The notes: a model not told the origin generated them from the sequence alone. DNA of 48,997 bases from Clostridia bacterium (GCA_017450965.1 JAFSSQ010000016.1:1-48997), one strand, 5' to 3'; shown: positions 25,332 to 35,101, counted from the first letter of the stretch. Numbers and translations are program-made.

Positions 25332-27347
25332 ATGAAAAGAATTATCGCGGTACTTCTTGCGGTAGTGATGCTGTCGCTTTGCCTCGCGGCTTGCAACAAC
25401 AACACCACCAATCCGATCGCCTCGGATACCACCGACAATTCGAACCCGAACCCCGGCCCGGAAGAGAAAAAAGAAGTCACATATTCCATGATTCAGAACT
25501 TTGATATCACCACGCTGGATTATGTCTTCAACAACAAGTCCTCCAACGGCGACTACACCAGCAACTTCATCGAAGGTCTTCTTACCCAGGACAATCACGG
25601 CACGCTTATTGCCGGTATGGCCGAAAAGTGGGAAGCCAACGCTGACAAGACAGTCTGGACCTTCACGATCCGCGACAACGCCAACTGGATCACCAGCGAA
25701 GGCGAAGTGTACGCGAAAGTGACCGCTGAAGACTTTGTCACCGGTCTGAAGCACGCCGCGGACTCCAAGTCCGAGACCTTCTCTCTGGTTGAAGATCTGA
25801 TCGTCAACCTGAAGGCGTACGCGGAAGGCACCGCTCAGTGGGAAACCGTCGGTATCAAAGCCGAAGGCAATAAGGTCATCTACACGCTGACCCAGTCCTG
25901 CGGTTACTTTGACGGCATGACCACCTATTCTATCCTCTGGCCGATCAATGCGGAGTTCCTTACTTCCAAGGGCGACAAGTTCGGCGCTGTCGAGCCCTCC
26001 GGCATCCTTTACAACGGATGCTACATTCTGACCTCTCTTGTCGCGAACCAGGAAGTCCGCTTCGACAAGAACCAGAACTACTATGACAAGGACAACGTCT
26101 TTGTCGACCACGTGAAGGTCACTTACTCCGACGGTAAAGACGCCGACCAGAACTTTATGATGTTCACCCGCGGCGAAGTTACCTCCACCGCGATCAACTC
26201 CAACCTGCCTCAGGTCGTGGAGATCGCTGACAGAGATTACAAAGACAACCAGTACAAGAGCATGACCACCGCTACCACGTACTGGGGCGCTTTCAACTTT
26301 GACAGACAGCTCTACACCCTTTCCGGCGACACTTCTGTCTCCACCACCGACAAGACGACTGACGCGCAGAAGGCCGCTACCAAGGCGGCGATCCTCAACA
26401 AGAACTTCCGTCTTGCCATTTACGCCGCTTACTCTACCAAAGCAACTCAGACGATCACTCAGGGCGAAGAGAGAGCTCTTGACGCCGCGAGAAACACCCT
26501 CGTTCCTTACACCTTCGCTGCGAAGTCTGACGGAACCGCTTACGGCGCTCTCGTGACGAAGTATCTTGAGGAAATCGCTCCCGTCTTCAAGGGCATCGAC
26601 CTCAACGACGGTCAGGACGCCTGGTACAGCGTTGAAAGAGCGAAGGCGTTTGCCGCGCAGGCGAAGACCGAGCTCAAGGACGTGATCCCGGATTCCGAGT
26701 GGCCGATCCACCTCGACTACCCCGTGAACTCCGCCAACGAGAACAACACCAAGACCGCTCAGGCGATGAAGAAATCCATCGAAGACGCGATCGGCGACTA
26801 CGTGCAGATCAATCTCGTTATGTTCGCTGACAAGACCGCTTACTACAGCGCGTTCTACTCTGTGGCGACCGGCGCGGAGAACTGCATTGACTTCGCGTTT
26901 GCCGCGGGCTGGGGCCCTGACTACGGCGACCCGCTCACCTACATCAACTGCTACAACGCCGAGAACGGCGACATGCTGGCTTACTCCGGCCTGAACCTCG
27001 CTTCCGAAGGTCAGACCGACTCCAACAAAGCTGCGATCAAGGCCATCGGCCTGGACGAGGTTCTGACCCAGCTCAAGGCGGCTGCTCTGCTTGCCGGCGA
27101 CGAGCGCATCGAAGCGTTCGCGAAGATCGAGGCTACGCTTCTTGCCAACGGTATCCTCCGTCCGGACTCCACCAGCGGCGCCAACCTCGTGCTCAGCAAG
27201 GTTGTTCCTTTCTCTGCTGCTTACGGTCTCTATGGTCAGGCCTCTTACAACGTGGTTCCTTACTTCAAATATATGAAGCTCCAGGATACCGTCGTGAAGG
27301 CTGCTGACTACTATGCCGCTAAGGAAAAATGGCTGAAGGGCGAATAA
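25332..27347 (+). CDS. oppA: Oligopeptide ABC importer binding lipoprotein (SBP_bac_5)
   Basis: A 671-residue lipoprotein (lipid Cys21, LAAC), somewhat longer than usual OppA. Family-5 features include an N-terminal FDITTLDYVFNNKSSNGDYTSN region, ESL-like FIEGLLTQDNHG, WTFTIRDNANWITSEGEVYAKVTAEDFVTGLKHA, and the C-terminal AGWGPDYGDPLTYINCY motif. It binds peptides outside the membrane for the OppBC channel. Codon use is strongly biased and less GC-rich than in neighbours, in line with very high expression. The ATG at 25332 has AAAAGGAG upstream; an in-frame start at 25107 would place the promoter inside the gene and is rejected. Confidence 0.95.
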   Translation: MKRIIAVLLAVVMLSLCLAACNNNTTNPIASDTTDNSNPNPGPEEKKEVTYSMIQNFDITTLDYVFNNKSSNGDYTSNFIEGLLTQDNHGTLIAGMAEKWEANADKTVWTFTIRDNANWITSEGEVYAKVTAEDFVTGLKHAADSKSETFSLVEDLIVNLKAYAEGTAQWETVGIKAEGNKVIYTLTQSCGYFDGMTTYSILWPINAEFLTSKGDKFGAVEPSGILYNGCYILTSLVANQEVRFDKNQNYYDKDNVFVDHVKVTYSDGKDADQNFMMFTRGEVTSTAINSNLPQVVEIADRDYKDNQYKSMTTATTYWGAFNFDRQLYTLSGDTSVSTTDKTTDAQKAATKAAILNKNFRLAIYAAYSTKATQTITQGEERALDAARNTLVPYTFAAKSDGTAYGALVTKYLEEIAPVFKGIDLNDGQDAWYSVERAKAFAAQAKTELKDVIPDSEWPIHLDYPVNSANENNTKTAQAMKKSIEDAIGDYVQINLVMFADKTAYYSAFYSVATGAENCIDFAFAAGWGPDYGDPLTYINCYNAENGDMLAYSGLNLASEGQTDSNKAAIKAIGLDEVLTQLKAAALLAGDERIEAFAKIEATLLANGILRPDSTSGANLVLSKVVPFSAAYGLYGQASYNVVPYFKYMKLQDTVVKAADYYAAKEKWLKGE

Positions 27348-27385
27348 TCCTGACACGGAACTGAAGGTTCATTGACTTAGAACAG

Positions 27386-27418
27386 CGAGAGCCGAAAGAC
27401 TTGCTCTTCTGGCTCTCG
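27386..27418 (+). terminator. Hairpin between oppA and oppB
   Basis: CGAGAGCC / GGCTCTCG stem, extended inside by AGA/TCT pairing, followed by TTGCTTTG. A likely partial terminator or mRNA-stabilising element that keeps oppA mRNA in excess over the permease part. Confidence 0.6.
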
Positions 27419-27443
27419 TTGCTTTGACGAAGGGAGATTACTT

Positions 27444-28943
27444 ATGAAAAAGGGTTATATTCTGTCGCGGCTGCTGAGGTCGCTGATATCCCTGTTTATC
27501 ATATTAGTGATCGTTTTTACCATGATCTACACGCTGATCCCGCGCGGCAATATCTTTTTTGACGATCCGACCTACCGCAAGCTCGGCGGAAAGCCGGACG
27601 ACAAAACCAGTTACATTTACACGACGTGGGAAAAGCTCGGATATCTCGATTACGTTACGATATCCGATTATTGCGTGGAGCTGTACGGGCAGTCCGACCC
27701 GCGCGTTGAGCCGGGACTTATGCCCGATTCCCCGGAATCCGCCCAGTTCCGGGAAACGTACGAGAATAACGGCTACACGGTAGAATCGTATACCGCCAGC
27801 GGGCGGCTGTTCGCTTACAAGGACATTCCGATCGCCAAGAGACTTCTCAAGTGGTTTGGCAGCCTCATTCAGATCGATCATCCCTGGGCGGTAAAAGATC
27901 CCAACAACCCGGATCTTGAGAGATACATCAAGTTCGGCAAAACGCCGACGGGCGGTCTTGCGCTGATTGGCAGCGGTACCGTCCATAAATACCTGATTTA
28001 CACCGACTCTAATTTCCCTTATATCCATCAGAATATTATTTCGCTCAACCTCGGCAATTCCTACCCCACCTTCCAGGGCTTTGACGTTCTGAAAGTCATT
28101 TTCCAGACGCAGGGGGAAGAAGTAAAGAGAAAAGTAACCTTTGAAACCGGTTACGAGTCCGAGTCCGCCATCATTTTCGGCACCCTCCAGTACAAATATA
28201 ACACAGACCGGATGGACCGGAATAAATTTGTTGATAATTACGCAGATTATCAGACCAAAAAGAACCAGCCGTCCATGGTGGGCACGTCCTTTATCATGGG
28301 CATTATCGCGCTCGTTCTTTCCTATCTGATCGGGCTTCCCATGGGCGTTGCCATGGCAAAGCACAAGGATAAACTGATCGATAAGCTGGGAATGGTTTAT
28401 ATCATATTTATCATCGCCGTACCATCGCTTGCCTACATCTATTTGTTCCGATATATCGGGACGATGGTCTTCGGGCTCCCGTCGGTCTTTACCGTTTTCG
28501 GTTCCGGCGATGTTCGCTCCTGGATCCTGCCCGCCATCTCACTTGCCCTTCCGTCCATCTCCGGACTGATGCTCTGGATGAGACGGTACGTTGTAGATCA
28601 GATGAATTCGGATTACGTGAAGTTCGCCAAGGCGAAAGGGCTTAACAAGAGCGAGATCTTCAAAAATCACATCTTCAAAAACGCCATTATTCCGATCGCT
28701 CACGGCATTCCTTCCTCCCTTGCCGCTTGTATCACAGGCGCCATCATAACAGAGGCGGTCTACGCGGTCGGCGGGATCGGGAAAATGCTCCCCGAATCGA
28801 TCAACAAGTACAACAACGCGATGATCATCGCCCTTGTGTTCATGTTCTCCGGGATCTCTGTCCTTGCCGTTCTGCTCGGCGACATCGTGCTGACAAAAGT
28901 GGATCCTCGGATCTCTCTCAGCGAGAAGGCAGGTAGATCGTGA
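27444..28943 (+). CDS. oppB: Oligopeptide ABC importer permease OppB with large extracytoplasmic insert
   Basis: This 499-residue permease is far longer than the usual 300-330. Helix 1 is at about 8-32. Residues 33-270 form a long, mostly hydrophilic extracytoplasmic region. From about 275 the BPD_transp_1 core follows (SFIMGIIALVLSYLIGLPMG, LPAISLALPSISGLMLWMRR, coupling loop DYVKFAKAKGLNKSEIF). The insert replaces a short loop of typical OppB and may contact OppA or peptides; similar long versions occur in some other Clostridia. Ribosome site AAGGGAG. It overlaps oppC by one base. Confidence 0.92.
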   Translation: MKKGYILSRLLRSLISLFIILVIVFTMIYTLIPRGNIFFDDPTYRKLGGKPDDKTSYIYTTWEKLGYLDYVTISDYCVELYGQSDPRVEPGLMPDSPESAQFRETYENNGYTVESYTASGRLFAYKDIPIAKRLLKWFGSLIQIDHPWAVKDPNNPDLERYIKFGKTPTGGLALIGSGTVHKYLIYTDSNFPYIHQNIISLNLGNSYPTFQGFDVLKVIFQTQGEEVKRKVTFETGYESESAIIFGTLQYKYNTDRMDRNKFVDNYADYQTKKNQPSMVGTSFIMGIIALVLSYLIGLPMGVAMAKHKDKLIDKLGMVYIIFIIAVPSLAYIYLFRYIGTMVFGLPSVFTVFGSGDVRSWILPAISLALPSISGLMLWMRRYVVDQMNSDYVKFAKAKGLNKSEIFKNHIFKNAIIPIAHGIPSSLAACITGAIITEAVYAVGGIGKMLPESINKYNNAMIIALVFMFSGISVLAVLLGDIVLTKVDPRISLSEKAGRS

Positions 28944-29971
28944 TGAATTACTTTAAAAAGCATATGTTTGACAAATACAGTCTGGACAGCACCTTCGGCA
29001 AAGCTCCACTGCAAGAGAGCGAGCCGAAAGACGATCCGGCTGCCGGAATAAGCGAGGACGAGCTGTTCGAATTTGCGGAGTTTGATGAAAAAAAATCCGA
29101 GATCATCGCCGCGCCCCGTTATTCCTACTGGAAATCGGTTTGGAAAACGTTTGTCAGCAGTAAGTTTACCGTTGCGGTTTCCATTTTTATGATCCTCGTC
29201 GTAACCTTTTCCTTCATATACCCGACCTTCTTTTCGGATTACGATCCGATGAATCCGCAGTACATCAACGATTCTACGCACCGGTATCTTTCCCCGTCCC
29301 TTGAGCATCTCTTCGGGACCGACGATATCGGCAACGAAGTGTTCGATGTGGTTTGGGCGGGCGCGCGCAACTCGCTGATCGTCAGTTTGTCCGCTACGGC
29401 GATCAATATGGTGATCGGGATCACCATCGGCGCTATCTGGGGTTTTTCCAAGAAGATGGACAAGTGGATGATCGAGGTCTACAATATCATCTCCAACGTC
29501 CCGTTCCTTCTGCTCGCCATGATCCTTTCCTACATCCTCGGAAACGGCTTCGGTCCGCTGATCTTCACGATGACGATCACAGACTGGATCTTCGTTGCCT
29601 ACTTCATCCGGACGCAGGTCATGATCATCCGCGACCGGGAGTACAACCTTGCGTCGAAGTGTTTGGGAACTCGCACGTGGACGATGATCACCAAGAACAT
29701 CCTGCCCTATCTGATCTCGGTGATCATGACCTACATCTCGAGACAGGTCCCCGCTCTGGTCTCTTACGAGGTGTTCCTCTCCTACATGGGACTCGGCCTC
29801 GGCCAGCAGTACGCTTCTCTCGGACGCGCGATCTCGCAGTACACGTCCTACATGAGAGGCTACCCGCACCTGTTCTGGATCCCCGTTTCCATCCTTGCCA
29901 TTATCTCCATCTCGCTTTACATCGTGGGACAAAAGCTTGCGGACGCGGCTGACCCCCGCACCCACAGATAG
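28943..29971 (+). CDS. oppC: Oligopeptide ABC importer permease OppC
   Basis: A 342-residue permease: N-terminal cytoplasmic tail of about 60 acidic residues, helix 1 at about 72-95, then the BPD_transp_1 core (LFGTDDIGNEVFDVVWAGAR, coupling loop REYNLASKCLGTRTWTMI, C-terminal LADAADPRTHR typical of OppC/DppC). The ATG at 28943 shares its first base with the oppB stop (TGATG); a GTG one codon earlier is also possible. It forms the heterodimeric channel with OppB. Confidence 0.94.
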   Translation: MNYFKKHMFDKYSLDSTFGKAPLQESEPKDDPAAGISEDELFEFAEFDEKKSEIIAAPRYSYWKSVWKTFVSSKFTVAVSIFMILVVTFSFIYPTFFSDYDPMNPQYINDSTHRYLSPSLEHLFGTDDIGNEVFDVVWAGARNSLIVSLSATAINMVIGITIGAIWGFSKKMDKWMIEVYNIISNVPFLLLAMILSYILGNGFGPLIFTMTITDWIFVAYFIRTQVMIIRDREYNLASKCLGTRTWTMITKNILPYLISVIMTYISRQVPALVSYEVFLSYMGLGLGQQYASLGRAISQYTSYMRGYPHLFWIPVSILAIISISLYIVGQKLADAADPRTHR

Positions 29972-29980
29972 GAGGACGCT

Positions 29981-31040
<1,060 letters not shown>

Positions 31041-31054
<14 letters not shown>

Positions 31055-32009
31055 CGAACGGGACGTTATCCTCTCGATCCGGCACGTTGACGTTTCCTTC
31101 GACGTAGGCGGCAAGAAAAAGTTCAAAGCGGTCAGCGACGCCAATTTTGATATCTACCGCGGAGAGACCTTTGCCCTCGTGGGAGAATCCGGCAGCGGAA
31201 AAACCACGCTCGGACGGGCCGCGATCCGCATCAATCCCTGTTCCGCGGGGGAGATCCTCTTCAACGGGGAGCGTATTTCCGGCAAGATCTCCCGTCAGCA
31301 GGACCGGAACGTCATCAAGAATATCCAGATGATCTTCCAGGATCCTGCCGCCTCGCTCAACGAACGCGCGACGATCGAATACTGCGTTTCCGAGGGCCTT
31401 TATAACTTCCACCTCTATGAAAACGAGGAGGAACGGATCGCAAAGGTCGATAAGGCGCTTGAGGACGTCGGACTTCTTCCGGAGCACAAATCCCGCTATC
31501 CGCACGAGTTTTCGGGCGGACAGCGGCAGAGAGTGGGCATTGCCCGCGCTATGATCATGGAGCCGCAGTTTATCATCGCGGACGAACCGATTTCCGCTCT
31601 TGACGTTTCCATCCGGGCGCAGGTCCTCAATCTGATGAACAAGCTGAAGAAGGAAAAAAATCTTACCTATCTCTTCATCGCGCATGATCTCTCGGTGGTC
31701 AGATTTATCGCCGACCGGATCGCGGTGATCCATCTCGGCAAGATCGTCGAGATCGCCGAAGCCGAGGACCTCTTTATGCATCCCGTGCATCCTTACACCG
31801 TTTCTCTCTTGAGCGCGGTGCCGATGCCGGATCCGATCATCGAAAAGCAGAGAGAGTCGATCGTGTATACGAAGGAAGAGGACGATCCCAACGCAAGTCC
31901 GAGAGAGATGCGGGAGATCCGCCCCGGACATTTCGTGTACGCAAACGACGAAGATATGGTCGCGTTTGAAAAGAGAATGCAGAAACTGGAGTCCTTCCAC
32001 GCGAATTGA
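31041..32009 (+). CDS. oppF: Oligopeptide ABC importer ATPase OppF
   Basis: A 322-residue ATPase: Walker [10 protein letters not shown], signature [12 protein letters not shown], Walker [15 protein letters not shown], switch His in FIAHDLS. The C-terminus carries [19 protein letters not shown] as in Opp/Dpp ATPases. The ATG at 31041 lies inside the end of oppD with AAAAGGAGG about 8 bases upstream. It is the last gene of oppABCDF and is followed by a double terminator. Confidence 0.95.
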
Positions 32010-32017
32010 AAAACGAG

Positions 32018-32067
32018 AATCCGCAGGATTTGCATCTGAGAAGATGAGATCCTGCGGATTTTTTCTT
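32018..32067 (+). terminator. Terminator of the opp operon
   Basis: AATCCGCAGGAT / ATCCTGCGGATT outer stem with an inner CATCT/AGATG stem, followed by six T and TTTC. Confidence 0.9.
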
Positions 32068-32087
32068 TGATACTGGCGGGAAAAAAG

Positions 32088-32114
32088 AAAAACCTCGCAA
32101 AAGCGAGGTTTTTT
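32088..32114. terminator. Second, bidirectional terminator between oppF and coaW
   Basis: AAAAACCTCGC, loop AAAA, GCGAGGTTTTT. T-rich on one side and A-rich on the other, so it serves both convergent transcripts. Confidence 0.88.
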
Positions 32115-32118
32115 GTCA

Positions 32119-32949
32119 TCAGGCCTGGAGCGCCGCGCCGATCACGGTGGCGAAACGCGCGTACTCGGGAATGAGGAAATTCATTCCGAAGGAATGGGAA
32201 AAGCTCTCGAACATACTCCGGCAAAGGGGGAACGACGCCATATTGCCGGTGAGGACGATGTCCTTGGTTCCTTTGAAGCGGGCGGCGAAGATCGAGACCA
32301 TCGCGATCGTCTCGAAGACGATGTTGAAGATCCCGGCGGCAACGTCCTGTTTTTCCGCTATATCGCTGACCTTGCCGAAGTTGGCGGCCGTGAGATCGGT
32401 CTTCATTTCCGGGAAGGAGCCTTTTTTGGAAATATCGCTGACGCGCAGATCGATCTTGCTGAGATCGCCGCTTTCCGCCAGCTCCTGGATGTGGGCGACG
32501 TTGTCCATACCAAGCAGGAGCTTGGAGAGCCCCTGCAGCGTCCCGCCGCCGACGCCGGTACCGCCGAGATACTCGGTCGGCCGGTTTTCTTTGGCGTAAA
32601 CGATCGAGGTACCCGTCCCCATACTGACGACGATCGCCTCCCGGAGCCCCGAGATGTAAAGCCCGCCGAGCCCGATGCTCTCAAACTCGGAGACGTGGCC
32701 GCAGGGCAGGGAATAGATCGGTTTGTCCACAAAGGAAGAGCCGACGCCCGTCAGCATGATCTTGCCGATCTCGCTGAGCTGCAGATTGTTTTCGCTTGTG
32801 AACTTCCCGAACGCGCCGTAAAGCGAGGTCATCGGGTCGGTCGCGCGCACGAACATCGGGGTCAGCAGCACGGACGTCGAGTTCTGGCGAAATCCGACGA
32901 TCTTTGTCGTGCTTCCGCCAACGTCAATTCCGATATTGATTCTTGTCAT
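32119..32949 (-). CDS. coaW: Type II pantothenate kinase
   Basis: A 276-residue kinase of the actin-like ATPase fold, length as in Staphylococcus CoaW. Phosphate loop IGIDVGGSTTKIVGF at the N-terminus; glycine-rich VVSMGTGTSIVY and LGGTGVGGGTLQGLSKLL in the middle; adenosine-binding VLTGNMASFP near the C-terminus. It phosphorylates pantothenate, the first step to coenzyme A, and type II enzymes are typically not inhibited by CoA. The gene starts 27 bp after the dockerin gene without a clear terminator, so they may be co-transcribed, which is unexpected functionally. The ribosome site is weak (GGATACC). Confidence 0.92.
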   Translation of the reverse strand: MTRINIGIDVGGSTTKIVGFRQNSTSVLLTPMFVRATDPMTSLYGAFGKFTSENNLQLSEIGKIMLTGVGSSFVDKPIYSLPCGHVSEFESIGLGGLYISGLREAIVVSMGTGTSIVYAKENRPTEYLGGTGVGGGTLQGLSKLLLGMDNVAHIQELAESGDLSKIDLRVSDISKKGSFPEMKTDLTAANFGKVSDIAEKQDVAAGIFNIVFETIAMVSIFAARFKGTKDIVLTGNMASFPLCRSMFESFSHSFGMNFLIPEYARFATVIGAALQA

Positions 32950-32976
32950 AGTCCGGGTATCCGTTTTATAAAGCGG

Positions 32977-33303
32977 TCAGCACCATTCGGACCAGCCGGC
33001 GTCCTTATCCGCCACGATCGTCACGTCCTTGCCGGAGAGATAGTCGATCAGCAGATGGAGATCGTCGATGGAGACGGCGCCGCTTCCGTTGGTGTCAAGG
33101 ACGACTTCGTTTGTGTCGTTGACAAGGGTAAGATTGTCGGTAAACTGGATCATGTAGATCGCGTCGCGGTTGTCTACCACGCCGTCGCCGTTGATGTCGC
33201 CCGGTTTCGGCGACGCCTGCAGAGCAAACGAGCTGAATGCGAGGCAGAAAAGCAGGGTAAGAGCGAACACGAGGGGGAAGAAGCGCTTCAAACTTTTTTT
33301 CAT
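32977..33303 (-). CDS. Secreted stand-alone type I dockerin protein
   Basis: A 108-residue precursor: Sec signal peptide (about 1-30) and then little else than a dockerin module. Its two Ca-binding segments are GDINGDGVVDNRDAIYMIQF (about 35-54) and LDTNGSGAVSIDDLHLLIDYL (about 69-89), followed by a short tail ending WSEWC. Dockerins bind cohesins and normally carry enzymes; here no catalytic or binding domain is attached. The ATG at 33303 is set by GGAGGAAAC directly upstream; an upstream in-frame extension is rejected because it crosses the structured leader. The free C-terminal Cys and the aromatic tail are odd. Possible roles: cohesin competitor, scaffold cap or signalling. Confidence 0.85.
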   Translation of the reverse strand: MKKSLKRFFPLVFALTLLFCLAFSSFALQASPKPGDINGDGVVDNRDAIYMIQFTDNLTLVNDTNEVVLDTNGSGAVSIDDLHLLIDYLSGKDVTIVADKDAGWSEWC

Positions 33304-33342
33304 GTTTCCTCCAGAACGGATCCCGCCGCGCCGTGCATAATG

Positions 33343-33476
33343 AGAGAAGAAAACCCTGCTCTCGCAAGGGTGGCGCCCTCTCCGATGTTTTGTGCTCCCA
33401 ACGTCCGCGCCTGTCGGATCAGATCGGACAGGGCGGGAGGTCTGCATACCCGCACCGGAAGGTCAGGCTCCTTTTC
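33343..33476 (-). promoter_or_regulatory. Structured 5' leader with intrinsic terminator upstream of the dockerin gene
   Basis: On the minus strand a nested rod-like fold is visible: closing pairs CCTTCCGGTG (33462-33453) with CATCGGAGAGG (33387-33377), then CTCCC/GGGAG, then CCTGTC/GACAGG. It is followed by a terminator-like hairpin, ACCCTTGC-GAGA-GCAGGGT (33371-33353), and TTTTCTTCTC. A perfect TATAAT lies upstream at 33504-33499. The aptamer-plus-terminator layout recalls a riboswitch, but I recognise no known class; a separate small RNA of about 150 nt is the alternative. The 33304-33546 gap holds nothing else. Confidence 0.5.
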
Positions 33477-33498
33477 TTTCTTGTGGGTTTATAATCTC

Positions 33499-33504
33499 AT
33501 TATA
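33499..33504 (-). promoter_or_regulatory. -10 box for the dockerin leader
   Basis: A perfect TATAAT preceded by TGTG (minus strand). The -35 position holds a poor AAGATC, so an activator or extended contacts may be needed. Confidence 0.45.
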
Positions 33505-33546
33505 CACGCGCGAAGCAGGAAGATCTTAAAATACGGGGTCGGTGGG

Positions 33547-33858
33547 TCAGGGCTCCGCGTCGTAGTCTGTTTCCGAGAAGAACTCGTCGTCAAAAATGTC
33601 CGCGATCCTGTCGAACTCCTCGTCGTCGTCCACGGTGGAGAGGAAGGTCTCGCCGTTTTCGTCTTTGCCTTCCACGAAGAGGTAGTATTCGTCGGTATCT
33701 TCGTCGGCCGGGGCAAGAGCGTAATAGAGCTTGCCGCCGTCCTCCAGCGTTCCGAGAACTTCAAATTCCTTTTCCACGCCGTCGTCGTCGGTCAGGGTTA
33801 CAACGGTGATCTCGTCCTCGTCTTCCGGGACGTTGTTGAGCTTATCCGAATCGGTCAT
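33547..33858 (-). CDS. Acidic DUF1292 (YrzB-like) protein
   Basis: A 103-residue, very acidic protein of the DUF1292 family common in Bacillota: ITVVTLTDDDGVEKEFEVLGTLEDGGKLYYAL and YYLFVEGKDENGE. It has no signal peptide or membrane segment. The ATG at 33858 is chosen because GGGAGG lies just upstream; an ATG four codons earlier overlaps that site. It has its own consensus promoter (33895-33923) and lies downstream of hemW. Function is unknown; relatives often sit near alaS and ruvX. Confidence 0.85.
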   Translation of the reverse strand: MTDSDKLNNVPEDEDEITVVTLTDDDGVEKEFEVLGTLEDGGKLYYALAPADEDTDEYYLFVEGKDENGETFLSTVDDDEEFDRIADIFDDEFFSETDYDAEP

Positions 33859-33894
33859 GATGCCTCCCATATCTTTTGAGATTTTTCCACTCTT

Positions 33895-33923
33895 ATTGTA
33901 GCAAAAGGATGGCGTTTTGTCAA
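33895..33923 (-). promoter_or_regulatory. Promoter of the DUF1292 gene
   Basis: Minus strand TTGACA (33923-33918), 17 bp, TACAAT (33900-33895), 36 bp before the ATG. Confidence 0.82.
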
Positions 33924-33941
33924 TGATTTCAGAGACTTTCC

Positions 33942-35093
33942 TCAAAAATCCAGGATCGAGGAAAGGATGGTGTTGCTGACGTACATTCCGTCCGTCGTCA
34001 GGCGGCAGGAGGTTTCGTCGTTTTGGACGAACCCGCCCGCTTCAAAGGGCCTCAGCCGCTCGGCGTACTTTGAGTCAAACGGACGGCCGAAAAGCGCTTC
34101 GTAGATTTTTTTGTCGATCCCGTCGCAAAGCCGGAGGCGGAGCATCACGTAGTCCGTCTCAAAGCTGGAGGGGGTGTGGACCGCGCGCTCCGCGCAGAGG
34201 CGATCGCCCGCGCCGCCCGCTTCTACCGCGTCCACGTAGCGCTTGAGATCGGCGACGTAGCCATAGCGCCAGCCGCCGAAGTCGGAATGGGCGGAAGCGC
34301 CGAAGCCGAGATACGGCTCGCAGTTCCAGTATTTGAGGTTGTGCCGGCAGCGTTTGCCCGGTTTTGCGTAGTTGCTGATCTCGTAATGCTCGTAGCCGTT
34401 TTCCTGGAGGTATTCTTCCGCGTAGCAGTACATACTGTATTCGGTGTCTTCATCCGGCAGGGCGAGCGTGTCTTTCTGTTCAAAGAACGGCGTTCCCGGC
34501 TCCAGCTGCAGCCCGTAGGCGGAGATATGCTCCGGCCCGAGGGAGACGGCGTATTTCAGCGTGTTGAGGAAGCTCTCGGTCGTTTGCCCGGGGATCCCAT
34601 ACATCAGATCGACGTTGATATTCTCGATCCCCGCGCTGCGGAAAATGTGATAGCTTTCCTCAAAGTCTTTGACGCTGTGGATCCGGCCGAGGGCGCGGAG
34701 TTCCCCGTCGTCGGCGCTCTGGAGTCCGATGCTGACCCGGTTGACGCCGCTGGCGACAAGCAGTTCCGCGTATTTTTTACTCACGGTGGCGGGATTGGCT
34801 TCCACGGTGAACTCGGCGCTCTCCACCACGAAATAGGCGCGGTAGAGATCGTCGATCAGCTTTTTGAGCTGTTGGGGCGGCAGTACCGTCGGCGTTCCCC
34901 CTCCGATGAAGACGGAATCGACCAGATAATCCTCCGCCTGGCGGGAGATCTGCGTCATATTCTTTGAAAGGGCGGAAAGATAGCGGTTCTTTGTGCGTTT
35001 GTCGCTCCCCGCGACAGAACAGAAATCGCAGTATCCGCATTTTGAGAGGCAGAACGGGATATGGAGATAGATGCCCAGTGTTTTGTTTTCCAT
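33942..35093 (-). CDS. hemW: HemW-like radical SAM heme chaperone
   Basis: A 383-residue radical SAM protein: Cys15-x3-Cys19-x2-Cys22 (HIPFCLSKCGYCDF) holds the 4Fe-4S cluster. VFIGGGTPTVL and RVSIGLQSADDGELRALGR follow, then the C-terminal HemN-type domain (GFGASAHS, DYVMLRLRL). Unlike true coproporphyrinogen dehydrogenase HemN, this group (formerly YggW) binds heme and hands it to apoproteins. The lepA-hemW order is a conserved pair in Bacillota; the gap here is 8 bp and AAGGAGG precedes the ATG. An extra Cys25 (CDFCS) follows the motif. Confidence 0.92.
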   Translation of the reverse strand: MENKTLGIYLHIPFCLSKCGYCDFCSVAGSDKRTKNRYLSALSKNMTQISRQAEDYLVDSVFIGGGTPTVLPPQQLKKLIDDLYRAYFVVESAEFTVEANPATVSKKYAELLVASGVNRVSIGLQSADDGELRALGRIHSVKDFEESYHIFRSAGIENINVDLMYGIPGQTTESFLNTLKYAVSLGPEHISAYGLQLEPGTPFFEQKDTLALPDEDTEYSMYCYAEEYLQENGYEHYEISNYAKPGKRCRHNLKYWNCEPYLGFGASAHSDFGGWRYGYVADLKRYVDAVEAGGAGDRLCAERAVHTPSSFETDYVMLRLRLCDGIDKKIYEALFGRPFDSKYAERLRPFEAGGFVQNDETSCRLTTDGMYVSNTILSSILDF

Positions 35094-35101
35094 GGTCCTC
35101 C

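Noticed and set aside
25260-27356. A 698-codon minus-strand frame opposite oppA
   Set aside because: Antisense shadow; oppA has a consensus promoter, ribosome site, lipobox and family motifs.
33343-33476. SRP RNA, 6S RNA or tmRNA on either strand
   Set aside because: The SRP GGAA-tetraloop helix 8 motif, tmRNA/tRNA-like ends and RNase P cores are absent. A 6S-like rod shape remains possible but has no sequence support.
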